Assembly: GCF_000153105.1 (NCBI RefSeq)
Contig: NZ_CH672376.1
Span: 12,028-76,027 of the forward strand
Origin: Blastopirellula marina DSM 3645
GTDB lineage: Bacteria > Planctomycetota > Planctomycetia > Pirellulales > Pirellulaceae
Reading direction: 5' to 3'
Length of the DNA: 64,000 nt
Positions 26,899-35,601 of this stretch are shown piece after piece. The position numbers and the translations under genes were made by a program. Every line of letters starts with the position of its first letter. Position 1 is the first letter of the stretch. Below the pieces are notes generated by a model that was given only the letters and a program-made list of their open reading frames with translations, was not told the DNA's origin and did not search any database.

Positions 26899-27285
26899 AT
26901 GCGAATCCTCTTTTCAATTTTGCTTTTGCTAGCAACGTTCGCCAACGCCGACGCGGCCGATCGTTACTGGCGCAAACCAGATCAGCTATCGCTGCCGGAA
27001 GTCTCGAAACGGCTCTGGCAAAAATCGGTCCCCGGCCCAACCAATGGTCGCTATCGGCAGCATACCGACTATGAGAGTCTCGTATTGATGTATAAGTACC
27101 CGCCGCGATGGCCGGAAGTCTGGGGGACCACCATCGTTGGAGACGAAGAGCGCTTTTTGGGAGTAGGCCAACCGCCGATCAAACTTGGTAGAGTAACGCC
27201 GCGGATTATTATTACAGTAGCGCCGCGGATTGTTATTCAACCAGAAGAGGAAGAAGAACTGAGCTTGGATGATTTGGCGGACTAG
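26899..27285 (+). CDS. Small secreted protein, unknown, with internal tandem repeat
   Basis: The 128-residue product has a signal peptide (MRILFSILLLLATFANADAA) and a basic middle region, and ends in an acidic tail (EEEEELSLDDLAD). A 24-base tandem duplication at 27193-27240 encodes VTPRIIIT-VAPRIVIQ. I recognise no family. It begins 83 bases after pstS, with a CAGGAGAA ribosome-binding site, and could be co-transcribed with it. Confidence 0.6.
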   Translation: MRILFSILLLLATFANADAADRYWRKPDQLSLPEVSKRLWQKSVPGPTNGRYRQHTDYESLVLMYKYPPRWPEVWGTTIVGDEERFLGVGQPPIKLGRVTPRIIITVAPRIVIQPEEEEELSLDDLAD

Positions 27286-27347
27286 CGCCGTTGGATAATT
27301 CACCTGGGGACCAGCGCTTCGCCAGGCCAAGGCCCGACCTACTCTGC

Positions 27348-29120
27348 TTAGAAGGGCCAAATCCACGGAATCAAGATCACGGCAATCACCCCCAACAAGA
27401 TATTCAGCGGGGCGCCCACTTTCAAAAAGTCGCCGAAGCGATAGCCGCCGGGGCCGTAGACCAGCATGTTGGTTTGGTAGCCGATCGGCGTCATGAAACT
27501 GGCCGACGCCGCCAACGCGAGCGCCATCAGAAAAGGGCGAGGGCTCACGTCGCTCAGCTCGGCAATCTTCAAGCAAACCGGAAACATCAGCACTGCGACT
27601 GCGTTGTTAGTGATCAGTTCGGTCAGGATCGAGACGGTGATGTAAACGGCCGCCAGCGCGACGATCGGCCCGGCGCCTTCGGTCGCGCTGACCAACGTTT
27701 CCGCGATCGCCATGGCGGCGCCTGACTTTTCCATCGCAACGCCGATTCCAAACGCGGCGGCAATCGTGATCAACACTTGCCATTCAATGCTCCGTCGCGC
27801 TTCGCCGGCCGAGATGCAGCCGGCGTAAACCATCGCCGCGGCGACCAAAGCGGCGGCGACATTCGTAGAGATCCAACCGGTCGTCATCACAACGATCAAT
27901 GCGACGAACAGCGGCAGCGCGATCCAAGCGCGATGTCTTCGCAAGGGGCGCCACTGCTGGACGTCGCTGACCAGATAAAACGCCGGATCATTACGATGAG
28001 CCCTGGCAAAGTGAGAAGGCGTTTGCAGCAACAAGGTATCGCCTGGCTGCAGGACGATATCACCCACTTTTCGTTCGATGCGACGACCGGCGCGATGCAC
28101 GGCTAACACGGCGGCGCCATAAGCGGCGCGGAAGTCGGCGTCGCGAATACTGCGACCGACCAAGCGGGAATTGGCCGAGACCACCACTTCGCACATTTGT
28201 CGCTTGGTCAACTCGCGGGCCGACAGGTCGGCCGCTTTGTCGACTGGCGCGAGACCGTCGATCTGCTGCAATTGCACGACGCTGGAAACGATCCCGGTGA
28301 ACACCAGCTGATCACCGGCTCGCAACTTTTCCTGCGGATCGACCGGCGAGACGATGTCGCCGCCGCGATCGATCTCGATCAAAAAGAGTCCCGGTAAGTG
28401 ACGCAGACCGGCCGCTTCGATCGTTTTGCCGGCTAGGCGACTTTCGGCCGGTACCTGCATTTCGACCAAGTACTCGCGCCGCGATTCGCCAAACTGTTCC
28501 ATCGTTTCCACGCGCTGGGGCAATAAGCGTCGCCCGATCGTCAGCAGATAGATCACGCCGACCACCGCATAGGGAAGCCCGACCATACCGATCTCGAACA
28601 AACCCATCCCCGGCATCCCCGCTTTGATCATCAATCCATGGACAACCAAGTTGGTCGACGTGCCGATCAACGTGCAGGTACCGCCGAGGATCGCGAGAAA
28701 CGACAGTGGAATCAACAGCTTTGAGGGCGCAACGCTGCGACGGCGGCACCAATCGAGCGTGATCGGCAAAAACATCGCAACGATCGGCGTGTTGTTCAAG
28801 AAGGCCGAAGCAGGGATCACGATCGCCGCTAAGCGAGTCAACACGCTACGTTCGGACTGGGCGCCGTTTAATAAGCGCTGTCCGACAAAGTCGAGGACGC
28901 CGGTCTCGCGCAAACCGGCGGCGACCACAAACAAGAAGGCGACCGTCAACATGCCGGCGTTGGAGAACCCGTCAAACGCGTCGGCCGGAGTGATCACGCC
29001 GGTCAGCGCCAACAGCGCCGCAGCCGACAACAGCGCCACGTCGGGCGGCGACCAGTTTTTCACGATCGCGACAAACGCTACCAGGACAACTCCCAACGTG
29101 AGCCAAGCGGCGGGTTCCAC
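27348..29120 (-). CDS. SLC13/DASS-type permease with two TrkA-C (RCK_C) domains
   Basis: The 590-residue protein has N- and C-terminal bundles of membrane helices (Na+/dicarboxylate or sulfate symporter fold), with SNAGMLTVAFLFVVAAGLRE and NNTPIVAMFLPITL in the first half and a mirror-image NNAVAVLMFPVCLKIA in the second. Between them, around residues 205-380, lie two cytoplasmic RCK_C domains (EMQVPAESRLAGKTIEAAGL and VVVSANSRLVGRSIRDADFR), which bind regulatory ligands. Substrate is unknown; sulfate, dicarboxylates and arsenite are candidates in this superfamily. It starts at GTG 29118-29120 after GAGGT. Confidence 0.88.
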   Translation of the reverse strand: MEPAAWLTLGVVLVAFVAIVKNWSPPDVALLSAAALLALTGVITPADAFDGFSNAGMLTVAFLFVVAAGLRETGVLDFVGQRLLNGAQSERSVLTRLAAIVIPASAFLNNTPIVAMFLPITLDWCRRRSVAPSKLLIPLSFLAILGGTCTLIGTSTNLVVHGLMIKAGMPGMGLFEIGMVGLPYAVVGVIYLLTIGRRLLPQRVETMEQFGESRREYLVEMQVPAESRLAGKTIEAAGLRHLPGLFLIEIDRGGDIVSPVDPQEKLRAGDQLVFTGIVSSVVQLQQIDGLAPVDKAADLSARELTKRQMCEVVVSANSRLVGRSIRDADFRAAYGAAVLAVHRAGRRIERKVGDIVLQPGDTLLLQTPSHFARAHRNDPAFYLVSDVQQWRPLRRHRAWIALPLFVALIVVMTTGWISTNVAAALVAAAMVYAGCISAGEARRSIEWQVLITIAAAFGIGVAMEKSGAAMAIAETLVSATEGAGPIVALAAVYITVSILTELITNNAVAVLMFPVCLKIAELSDVSPRPFLMALALAASASFMTPIGYQTNMLVYGPGGYRFGDFLKVGAPLNILLGVIAVILIPWIWPF

Positions 29121-29443
29121 GATCAGACCTCAAAGCGGAAACGAACGGTCAAGAAACAAAGCAAGGCTGAGACAGCGGTCCCAGCCTATCCGGATTTCAC
29201 AGGTTGCAGCTGTTATCGCTAACCATGCGCAAATTCTGCCCAGACGGAGACCGCCGGCGGACAACAACAGAGCGTGATGAGAAATGGGTGCGACATGCTG
29301 CGTTCTATCGGAATGCGAAGCGGGCGAAGATCGAGAAGTTCGCCCACGGCGTTAAGCTTTGCCAACGGGAAGGGGACAGCTAGCAGCAGCTGCAGGTTCA
29401 CCTAGGGGAAAATCTTCATCTGCGTCGGCCCCGTGGTAACCCG
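29121..29443. other. Intergenic region with no gene seen
   Basis: No supported ORF occurs in these 323 bases; a 60-residue minus-strand frame at 29219-29401 lacks a ribosome-binding site and any resemblance. The permease promoter should lie here. Confidence 0.4.
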
Positions 29444-30184
29444 TCAGTTGCTGTCCGCGAGATCTTTCACGCTGACGATCTTCAACCGTCCGTGGGGATT
29501 GTGCATGGGACTCTGCGCGTCGAAGTCGTCGCTGGTCTTGGCGACGACCTGAAAACGGGGCCCTTGTTCATCGGCAAACAGATGGCCTACTTCGACCGGT
29601 TTAATTTCGTCGCAAATGTAACGCATGATCTCAATGATCGTGTCGCCTTGCTCATCGATGTCGGCGGCGTTCATCAGCAGGTCTGCAAATCCCATGGTTT
29701 GCATCCCCAGCGTATAGGTCGTTCCCGGACCGCGAACGATAGAAACAAACGCGAAACTCATCGCATCGCCGCTTCCATCTTCGGTCATTTTGATCCAATC
29801 TTTTCCGCCGTGGGCCAGTGCGCTGTTATCCACAAACACTCCGGCGCCGCCGGCTTGCACGATCGCGGCGGCGGCTTGCATCATCACCTGCGCTGCTTCT
29901 AATGAGCCGCCGGGCCCGCTCAAACCGATGTTGACCGTGTAACGAGAAATCAGCGCGCGCTCTTCACTGGTAGGAGTATGCCGGCAAGAGGATTGAAAGA
30001 TCTGGACAAACTGGTCATCCGCCGGCATCGGAAAGAATTCGATCTGCGTACCATCGGGCAAGGACAGCGTTTCCGGCGTCATATGAAATCCAGCCGGCAA
30101 ACGTTGCAGAAGCTCGCCTGGATCGGACCAAGCCCCAGGAATCCGCAACGTGATGGTGAGAGAGTGATCGTCAGTCGCATTCAT
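29444..30184 (-). CDS. DUF4261-like protein
   Basis: The 246-residue cytoplasmic protein includes the segment SGPGGSLEAAQVMMQAAAAI followed by GAGVFVDNSALAHGGKDW, consistent with DUF4261, and has a C-terminal LFADEQGPRFQVVAKTSDDF region. The function is unknown. It is a single-gene unit, starting at an ATG at 30182-30184. Confidence 0.6.
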   Translation of the reverse strand: MNATDDHSLTITLRIPGAWSDPGELLQRLPAGFHMTPETLSLPDGTQIEFFPMPADDQFVQIFQSSCRHTPTSEERALISRYTVNIGLSGPGGSLEAAQVMMQAAAAIVQAGGAGVFVDNSALAHGGKDWIKMTEDGSGDAMSFAFVSIVRGPGTTYTLGMQTMGFADLLMNAADIDEQGDTIIEIMRYICDEIKPVEVGHLFADEQGPRFQVVAKTSDDFDAQSPMHNPHGRLKIVSVKDLADSN

Positions 30185-30306
30185 CGTTCATTCGCCTCAG
30201 GCATTGCGTTTTGGAGTTTGAACCGGCCTCTATTTTGCTGGTCGCAATCGTAACATCCATGAGGCGCGACGGCCAATTTTTGACATTCGAGCAACGATTC
30301 CACGAA

Positions 30307-30340
30307 AAACGGCCTCGGCGAAATCGCCAAGGCCGTTTGT
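30307..30340 (-). terminator. Rho-independent terminator for the scpB/acidic-protein unit
   Basis: On the minus strand AAACGGCCTTGGCG pairs with CGCCGAGGCCGTTT with one interruption, and is followed by a T run. It lies 54 bases downstream of the acidic-protein gene. Confidence 0.85.
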
Positions 30341-30393
30341 TTTACTGGTAAGTAAGCGAGCGGACGGGAAGTCCAGAGAGTGACTAAGCGAGA

Positions 30394-30786
30394 TTACTCT
30401 TCGCTGTCGTCCCACTCTTCTCCTTCCTCTTCATCATCTTCGTCGTCCTCATACTCGTCTTCGTCTTCGTACTCGTCGTCCTCGTATTCTTCTTCTTCAT
30501 CATCCTCGTCGGCGTCATCGTCTTCGACTTCTTCCCACTCGGTCTCTTCGTCGTCGTCTTCGTATTCCTCGTCGTCGTCTTCTTCCTCGTCGTCCTCTAC
30601 TTCTTCATACTCTTCATCGTCGTCTTCTTCCTCTTCCCACTCTTCATCGTCTTCTTCGTATTCTTCATCCTCGACATCGTCATCTTCCTCGTCTTCGATC
30701 GGCGCTTGCGCAAGCGGGTGCGCTAGAGTCAGCGACAATTCCTCTTCCGCGGTGCGAGAAACTTCGGGAAAAAGCGTGATCGACAC
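30394..30786 (-). CDS. Extremely acidic Asp/Glu-rich protein, downstream of scpB
   Basis: The 130-residue product has about 35 ordinary residues (VSITLFPEVSRTAEEELSLT) and then a tail of about 95 residues of nearly pure Asp and Glu with Tyr or Trp every 5-10 residues (units such as EEYEEDDEEWEEE). I see no recognised domain. The GTG at 30784-30786 is preceded by AAGGAG that lies in the 13-base gap after the scpB stop, so the two genes are tightly coupled. Such tails mimic DNA or act as histone-chaperone-like or metal-binding regions in other proteins, but no role can be assigned here. The long upstream frame to 30870 overlaps scpB and is rejected. Confidence 0.7.
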   Translation of the reverse strand: MSITLFPEVSRTAEEELSLTLAHPLAQAPIEDEEDDDVEDEEYEEDDEEWEEEEDDDEEYEEVEDDEEEDDDEEYEDDDEETEWEEVEDDDADEDDEEEEYEDDEYEDEDEYEDDEDDEEEGEEWDDSEE

Positions 30787-30799
30787 GTTAAGCTCCTTT

Positions 30800-31537
30800 T
30801 CACTCCGCACGGCCTTCGGCCGTCGATTCAATATTGGGTGTTTTAGTTTCGTCGGTATTCCAATCCCCAATCGGACGGCGAAAGTCGTCCGCTCGAGGCA
30901 AATCGTCTAAATTCCGTAACCCAAACATACGCAGGAATGATCGGGTTGTGGAGTACAGGTAAGGTCGTCCCAGCTCTTCGCTTCGTCCACTGATTTTCAC
31001 CAGGTCGCGATCCATCAATTGACGAAGCATTTCTCCGCAATTCACGCCACGGATCGCTTCGACGTCAGCCCGTAAAACAGGCTGCCGATAAGCGACGACC
31101 GCTAGCGTCTCCATTGCTGGCGAGCTGAGCCCGGACGCAACCGGTTGATTTCCTAATCGGCGAATCCAGTCAGCGAACTTGGGTCGCGTCATCAACTGAA
31201 AGCCGCCGGCCGACTGTTCAACGCGAAAAGCGCGATGCGCCGCGTCATACAGGCGATTTAGGAAACGGATTAGTGTACGAGCTTCGGTTCCGTCCGCCAA
31301 GTTGGCGAGTTGGGCTAATTTGCGGCTGGAAAGGGGTTCTCGCGCCAAAAACAAAATCGCTTCCAAACGCTGCATCCGCGAATCGCGAAATTTGCTTTCG
31401 GATTTCTTCGCAGGAGCAGTCCGGCGTTTTATTCGGCTTCCAGGGCGATGGTTCTTGCGGATTTTCGGCGGCCAGGCCGAAGTTGCGCCGCTTACAAGTC
31501 GACGCCGATGCGTTTGAAGTCGAAGTCGAGTAGGCAT
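30800..31537 (-). CDS. scpB: Segregation and condensation protein ScpB
   Basis: ScpB forms the SMC-ScpAB complex that compacts and segregates chromosomes. The protein has the two winged-helix domains: RLEAILFLAREPLSSRKLAQ and the second with METLAVVAYRQPVLRADVEA, VNCGEMLRQLMDRDLVKISG and GRPYLYSTTRSFLRMFGLRN, the usual family pattern. The core begins at MQRLEAILF (31375), preceded by about 55 basic, low-complexity residues. Start is uncertain: ATG 31537 is used, with the TTG at 31555 or ATG 31375 as alternatives; none has a clear ribosome-binding site. No scpA is adjacent. The acidic gene follows at 13 bases. Confidence 0.88.
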   Translation of the reverse strand: MPTRLRLQTHRRRLVSGATSAWPPKIRKNHRPGSRIKRRTAPAKKSESKFRDSRMQRLEAILFLAREPLSSRKLAQLANLADGTEARTLIRFLNRLYDAAHRAFRVEQSAGGFQLMTRPKFADWIRRLGNQPVASGLSSPAMETLAVVAYRQPVLRADVEAIRGVNCGEMLRQLMDRDLVKISGRSEELGRPYLYSTTRSFLRMFGLRNLDDLPRADDFRRPIGDWNTDETKTPNIESTAEGRAE

Positions 31538-31587
31538 TGCGGGGATTTTGGCCAAACCGAGAGAAGGACAAACGACTGGTCGCTATT

Positions 31588-32190
31588 CTAGCGAGATTGC
31601 GAATCATCGCGAGATTTCAGCTCATCATGCCAATCGCGGAGCAAATCAAGCGTCTTTTGCATCGCGTCGATCGGGTGCTGGGCGGTCGCCTCAAACCGTT
31701 TTGACTCTTCCTTGCCGGCGACCCGCACTTTCGCCATACAGTGAAAGCGGTAGACCCGCGGTTTCTCACCCCAGGCTTCGAGCCGATAGTAGGAAGCCCC
31801 CATTTGCTGCAATTGCTGCTCTAATTCGCTGGACCGCTGTGATAAAATGCCATCGAGGGCCTTCCCTAAGGTGGGGCCGTGCTCATCAAAAACCGGGACG
31901 ATTTTGTCGGAACCGGGGGATGGGCCCGCTTCGGCGAACGGATCTTCGGCCAACGGAAACGCAGGATCACGGCGGATCGGTTCTTCGCGCAGCGGAGTGC
32001 GAACTTGCGGCTTGCCGAGATGTTTATCCGACGTGTCGCTGGTCACCCCGGGAGCAGGTTTCGGCGGCTGAAACGCGGCGACGACGCGCTGCAAACCATC
32101 CGGCGCAAGCGCCGCGGCAGGCAAAAATATTAAGAACGCCAGCATCACCAATGATCGCAATGTGACGGACGCCGAAGACTCGTGACTCAC
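31588..32190 (-). CDS. Exported protein, unknown function
   Basis: The 200-residue product has a hydrophobic N-terminal leader (LRSLVMLAFLIFLPAAALAP), a proline-rich central region, and a C-terminal globular part (LEAWGEKPRVYRFHCMAKVR, FEATAQHPIDAMQKTLDLLR). It may be secreted or membrane-anchored. I recognise no family. The start is a GTG at 32188-32190 after GAGGATAG; the frame is open further upstream. It is upstream of scpB on the same strand, 50 bases before that frame, and could be in one unit. Confidence 0.6.
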   Translation of the reverse strand: MSHESSASVTLRSLVMLAFLIFLPAAALAPDGLQRVVAAFQPPKPAPGVTSDTSDKHLGKPQVRTPLREEPIRRDPAFPLAEDPFAEAGPSPGSDKIVPVFDEHGPTLGKALDGILSQRSSELEQQLQQMGASYYRLEAWGEKPRVYRFHCMAKVRVAGKEESKRFEATAQHPIDAMQKTLDLLRDWHDELKSRDDSQSR

Positions 32191-32375
32191 GTATTTTCTA
32201 TCCTCTACAATTCTGGACGCAGCGCAAAATCTTAGGAGGATGGGCGTTACGCGAGAATACGTTTTTCCGCCGAGACGCCGTTTTTTTCCTGTTTCCGTAC
32301 CCCTGATTTGTTCCCACACCGCCGCTAGCGGCCTGATCCAACCTATTTACTCTGTGAACCATAGAGCCTGCACCG

Positions 32376-33215
32376 ATGGCGAATTCCCCTACTTTTCCTC
32401 GTAAGCCGACGCCCGGCGCTGGGCGAACTTGGCCGATCATGTTTCCGTTGATCGTCTTCAGCGTCGTGATCGCATTCGTCCTGTTCGTCGTCTGCTCTGG
32501 CGGATTCATGATGGTCAGCGGAACGCAGTTTCATCCGGCCGGGTTCCGCATTCGTCGATTTATCGCATTACGTCTGCCGGTGATCGGCACGCAGGCAGGG
32601 AGAACCAGCTACACCGACGAGACCCCAAAATTGTCGCAACTGCTGGTCCAACAAGGCTGGATCAGCAAAGCGCCGCTGCAAACGCCCGAAGATGAGTGGG
32701 ATCTGATCGAGCTCGACCGTGAGTGGCAAGGAATGCCTTCAAACTTGACCGACTATCTGCGCGATAAAAATAGTCGGGTCGATTTGTATGCCTGGAGCGA
32801 GGCCAATCCGCTGTTGGCCGGCATGCTGTGGAGCGAAGTCGAACAAGCGGCCAAGTTGAAGCTCTATTGGATGGCGCCTGAGTTGATCGACAAGATGGTC
32901 GATTTTTCTCGCCAGAAACCGATCGACCCATCACTTAACAAAGACGATCGCGCCCTCTTCGCGCAGATCAACCTGACCGCATATTTGCTTTCCAACTATC
33001 AAAAAACGGAAGACGGCGCCAAAGCCGCAGGCGAGACGCTACTTGCTGCTGACTGCCGCAAACAGATCGAACGACTCAGCAGCGTCGGCGTCGTCATTCC
33101 AAAAAAGACCGAGGATCCGGTGAAAAGTGGCGATTCCAAGCCCCAAGCGAACCAAACGCCGGCGGCGGAAACGTCGAAAACTTCCCCCGGCGACGTTCAG
33201 GAATCGAACAATTGA
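32376..33215 (+). CDS. Membrane-anchored protein, unknown function
   Basis: The 279-residue protein has one N-terminal membrane helix (IMFPLIVFSVVIAFVLFVVC) and a soluble part of about 230 residues with several helices (AELIDKMVDFSRQ-like and LSNYQKTEDGAKAAGETLL), ending in a Thr/Ser/Pro/Lys-rich tail. It looks planctomycete-specific. Its stop overlaps the TTG start of the cysteine desulfurase gene, so the two are translationally coupled. No function can be assigned. Confidence 0.65.
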   Translation: MANSPTFPRKPTPGAGRTWPIMFPLIVFSVVIAFVLFVVCSGGFMMVSGTQFHPAGFRIRRFIALRLPVIGTQAGRTSYTDETPKLSQLLVQQGWISKAPLQTPEDEWDLIELDREWQGMPSNLTDYLRDKNSRVDLYAWSEANPLLAGMLWSEVEQAAKLKLYWMAPELIDKMVDFSRQKPIDPSLNKDDRALFAQINLTAYLLSNYQKTEDGAKAAGETLLAADCRKQIERLSSVGVVIPKKTEDPVKSGDSKPQANQTPAAETSKTSPGDVQESNN

Positions 33216-34363
33216 CCAGCGCGGATCCCATCTATCTCGATAACAACGCGACAACGCGATTAGCGCCGGAAGTTGCGCAGTTGCTAGGCGCAGCCTTTTC
33301 GCACGGTTACGTCAATTCGTCAAGTCAGCACGCATTAGGACGCCGTTCGCGAGCTGCTTTAGAACGCTCGAAAGAACAAATTCTAGCCGGTTTAGGGGCA
33401 AAAACCGCCGGTTTCGCCAGCGATGAGTTTCTCTTGACCAGCGGTGGAACCGAGTCGAACAACCTTGCGATTTTCGGCCTGGTAAAGCCTCAACCGGGCC
33501 GAGTGATCCTCTCCTCGATCGAACATCCCAGCGTCTCGGCCGCGGCCGATTTGCTGCGACTTCGCGGTTACGACGTGCAAACGATCGCCGCTTTGCGAAC
33601 CGGTGTCGTCGATGTCGAGCACTTCCGCGAACTGATCACGCCCCAGACGCAACTGGTCAGCGTGATGCTGGCGAACAACGAAACCGGCGTGCTGCAACCG
33701 GTCGCCGAGATCGCCGCGATTTGCCGAGAAAAAGGGGTCAAAGTCCATACCGACGCCGTTCAGGCCGTCGGAAAAATACCGGTCAGTTTTCGCGAACTCC
33801 AAGTCGACGCGATGACCATCACCGCCCACAAGTTGCACGGACCCCGCGGTGTCGGCGGCCTGATCGTCCGACATAGCGTGCAGCTTTCGCCGCAATTGCA
33901 TGGGGGAGGGCAGCAGCTCGCTCAGCGCCCCGGCACCGAACCGATCGAAATGGGACTCGCGATGGCCGAGGCGCTGCGAATTTCGATCGCAGCGGCGCCG
34001 TCGTACCAAGCACTAGTCGGATTGCGGACAGAGTTGGAAGCGGCGCTGCGCCAGATCGATCCAAGCTGCGTGATCCATGGCGCCGATTCGGCGCGGCTGC
34101 CGCATACGGTCAGCGTCTCGTTTCCAGGGATCGATCGCCAAGCGTTGGTGATGGCGCTCGACATGTCTGGGGTTTGTATTTCGACCGGTTCGGCATGTGC
34201 CAGCGGGTCGAGCGAGCGGTCCCCCGTGCTGATCGCGATGCAGCTAGAAAACGAGCAAATCGAAAGCGCCGTGCGAATAAGTTTGGGTCGCGACACGACT
34301 CGCGACGAAGTGCTGGAAGCGCTGCGTCGTATCTCTAAGTGTGTCAATGATTTGCGCCGATAG
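33212..34363 (+). CDS. Cysteine desulfurase (NifS/IscS class)
   Basis: The 383-residue PLP enzyme moves sulfur from cysteine to Fe-S or thiolation partners. Visible are YLDNNATTRLAPEV at the start, TSGGTESNNLAIFGLV (PLP phosphate site), HTDAVQAVGKIPV, the PLP lysine in ITAHKLHGPRGVGGL, and the persulfide cysteine in ISTGSACASGSSERSPVL, followed by AVRISLGRDTTRDEV. The start is TTG 33212 overlapping the upstream stop (TTGA), with AGGAA 8 bases upstream. No iscU, iscA or sufBCD gene is adjacent. The length and class fit NifS/IscS. Confidence 0.93.
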   Translation: MTSADPIYLDNNATTRLAPEVAQLLGAAFSHGYVNSSSQHALGRRSRAALERSKEQILAGLGAKTAGFASDEFLLTSGGTESNNLAIFGLVKPQPGRVILSSIEHPSVSAAADLLRLRGYDVQTIAALRTGVVDVEHFRELITPQTQLVSVMLANNETGVLQPVAEIAAICREKGVKVHTDAVQAVGKIPVSFRELQVDAMTITAHKLHGPRGVGGLIVRHSVQLSPQLHGGGQQLAQRPGTEPIEMGLAMAEALRISIAAAPSYQALVGLRTELEAALRQIDPSCVIHGADSARLPHTVSVSFPGIDRQALVMALDMSGVCISTGSACASGSSERSPVLIAMQLENEQIESAVRISLGRDTTRDEVLEALRRISKCVNDLRR

Positions 34364-34415
34364 ATTTCGGGCGATTGCAACCCGCTTAAGGCTATTCATC
34401 TGGCCGTAAATCCGC

Positions 34416-34421
34416 TATAAT
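34416..34421 (+). promoter_or_regulatory. -10 box of the dnaA promoter
   Basis: A perfect TATAAT lies in the 80-base gap upstream of dnaA. A -35 is weak (candidates near 34393-34399 are not good). Transcription would start near 34428, giving a leader of about 75 nt to GTG 34504 or about 19 nt to GTG 34447. Confidence 0.6.
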
Positions 34422-34503
34422 CCGGGCTTGGAAAAAAGCTCATCGCGTGTACATAGCAGCACGTCTTTTGGGGCCGCATCTTTTGGCCGTCAACGGAGTC
34501 TCG

Positions 34504-35601
34504 GTGAATACGGACGTTTTCGCCATCGGTTTACCCTGGGCGCCTAGTGCGCACGATGGCTCGTCCACTGAGACGACGCCAAGTGGAGCGGTGCGCCGTT
34601 TCCTGGGTGGGCCCGAAAATCGTCTGGTCCGCACCGCTGTCGAGGCGCTCGATCACCCTCATCCTCCCTGGAATCCAGTCGTTTTCTACGGTCCGACGGC
34701 GACCGGCAAAAGCCATTTAGCGGCCGGTTTGCTGGCGCGGTGGAAACAGTCGCATCCCGATTCTCAAGTCGTAACTACAACGGGCGCAGACTTTTCCCGC
34801 ACGATCACCACAGCCGCACGCCGTGGAGAACCTGTCGATTTTATGTCGATATGGCAATCGGTCGATGCGCTGCTGATTGACAATTTGCATGAGCTAGCAA
34901 ACTTTCCTTCGGCACAAGAACTACTCGTGCTGCGGCTGGATGAATTGATCGCGAGTGATCGGTTGGTGTTGGCGACTTGCGTGGGCAATCCGCTTGAGAA
35001 TTTCTCGTTGTCGCGGCGTTTGGTAAGCCGGCTTTCGTCTGGTTTGCTAGTGCCGGTCGAACCCCCCAGCGCGGCGACGCGACAAGCGTTGGCGCTCCAT
35101 TTCGCGATGCAGCACCAGGTCGACATGACCGCCGCCGCCGCCAAGCAGTTGGCCGAAGCGTTTTCGACCAATTTGCCTGAGCTGCAGGGGATGCTGCTAG
35201 AACTGTTCGCGCGCGAGTTTGGTTCGACGCCGCAATTGGGCAAAATGCGGCGAATCGATTCGTTGGCGGCGCGACGTTTTATCTCAGTGAAGGTGACCGG
35301 TCGAACGCCGAGCTTACAAGCGATCTCCTCGGCGGCGGCCCGTTATTATCAAGTCAAAATCACCGATCTCCGCGGACCGTCGCGCAGACAGTCGATCGTC
35401 GCGGCTCGCGACGCCGCGATTTTTCTCGCCCGGAAGTTGACCAAGTCGAGCTTCGCCGCGATCGGCAAGCATTTTGGCGGGCGCGATCACACGACCATCA
35501 TGCACTCGATTCAGAAGTTAGAAACGCGGCGAAAACGAGAAGCGTCGACCCAGTCGGCCTTGGACGAACTCGAACGACTCATCCAACGGCAGACGCAATG
35601 A
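34504..35601 (+). CDS. dnaA: DnaA-family replication initiator lacking domain I, with altered ATPase residues
   Basis: Numbering from GTG 34504 (365 residues). DnaA binds oriC DnaA boxes and melts the origin. Domain III begins near FLGGPENRLVRTAVEAL (residue 33), with Walker A GPTATGKSH (63-71) and an arginine finger in RRLVSRLSSG (R176). Walker B reads LLIDNLHEL: D126 then N127, where DnaA normally has a second Asp. Sensor 2 reads NLPELQGML, with Pro225 in place of the conserved Arg. Domain IV is intact (QVKITDLRGPSRRQSIVAAR, HFGGRDHTTIMHSIQKLE). Only about 30 residues precede domain III, so the domain I that recruits partners is missing. The start is uncertain: GGAG precedes GTG 34504 by 6 bases, while GTG 34447 has none. 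It precedes dnaN, so it may be the initiator proper, or an Hda-like paralogue. Confidence 0.85.
   Translation: MNTDVFAIGLPWAPSAHDGSSTETTPSGAVRRFLGGPENRLVRTAVEALDHPHPPWNPVVFYGPTATGKSHLAAGLLARWKQSHPDSQVVTTTGADFSRTITTAARRGEPVDFMSIWQSVDALLIDNLHELANFPSAQELLVLRLDELIASDRLVLATCVGNPLENFSLSRRLVSRLSSGLLVPVEPPSAATRQALALHFAMQHQVDMTAAAAKQLAEAFSTNLPELQGMLLELFAREFGSTPQLGKMRRIDSLAARRFISVKVTGRTPSLQAISSAAARYYQVKITDLRGPSRRQSIVAARDAAIFLARKLTKSSFAAIGKHFGGRDHTTIMHSIQKLETRRKREASTQSALDELERLIQRQTQ

Noticed and set aside
29826..29834. A perfect DnaA box TTATCCACA
   Set aside because: It is a single site inside the DUF4261-like gene; chance occurrence is likely in 64 kb.
30380..30910. A plus-strand ORF of 176 residues that is almost all serine
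   Set aside because: It is the antisense of the Asp/Glu-rich gene; GAC/GAG-type codons read as Ser codons on the other strand. The minus strand has a ribosome-binding site and terminator.
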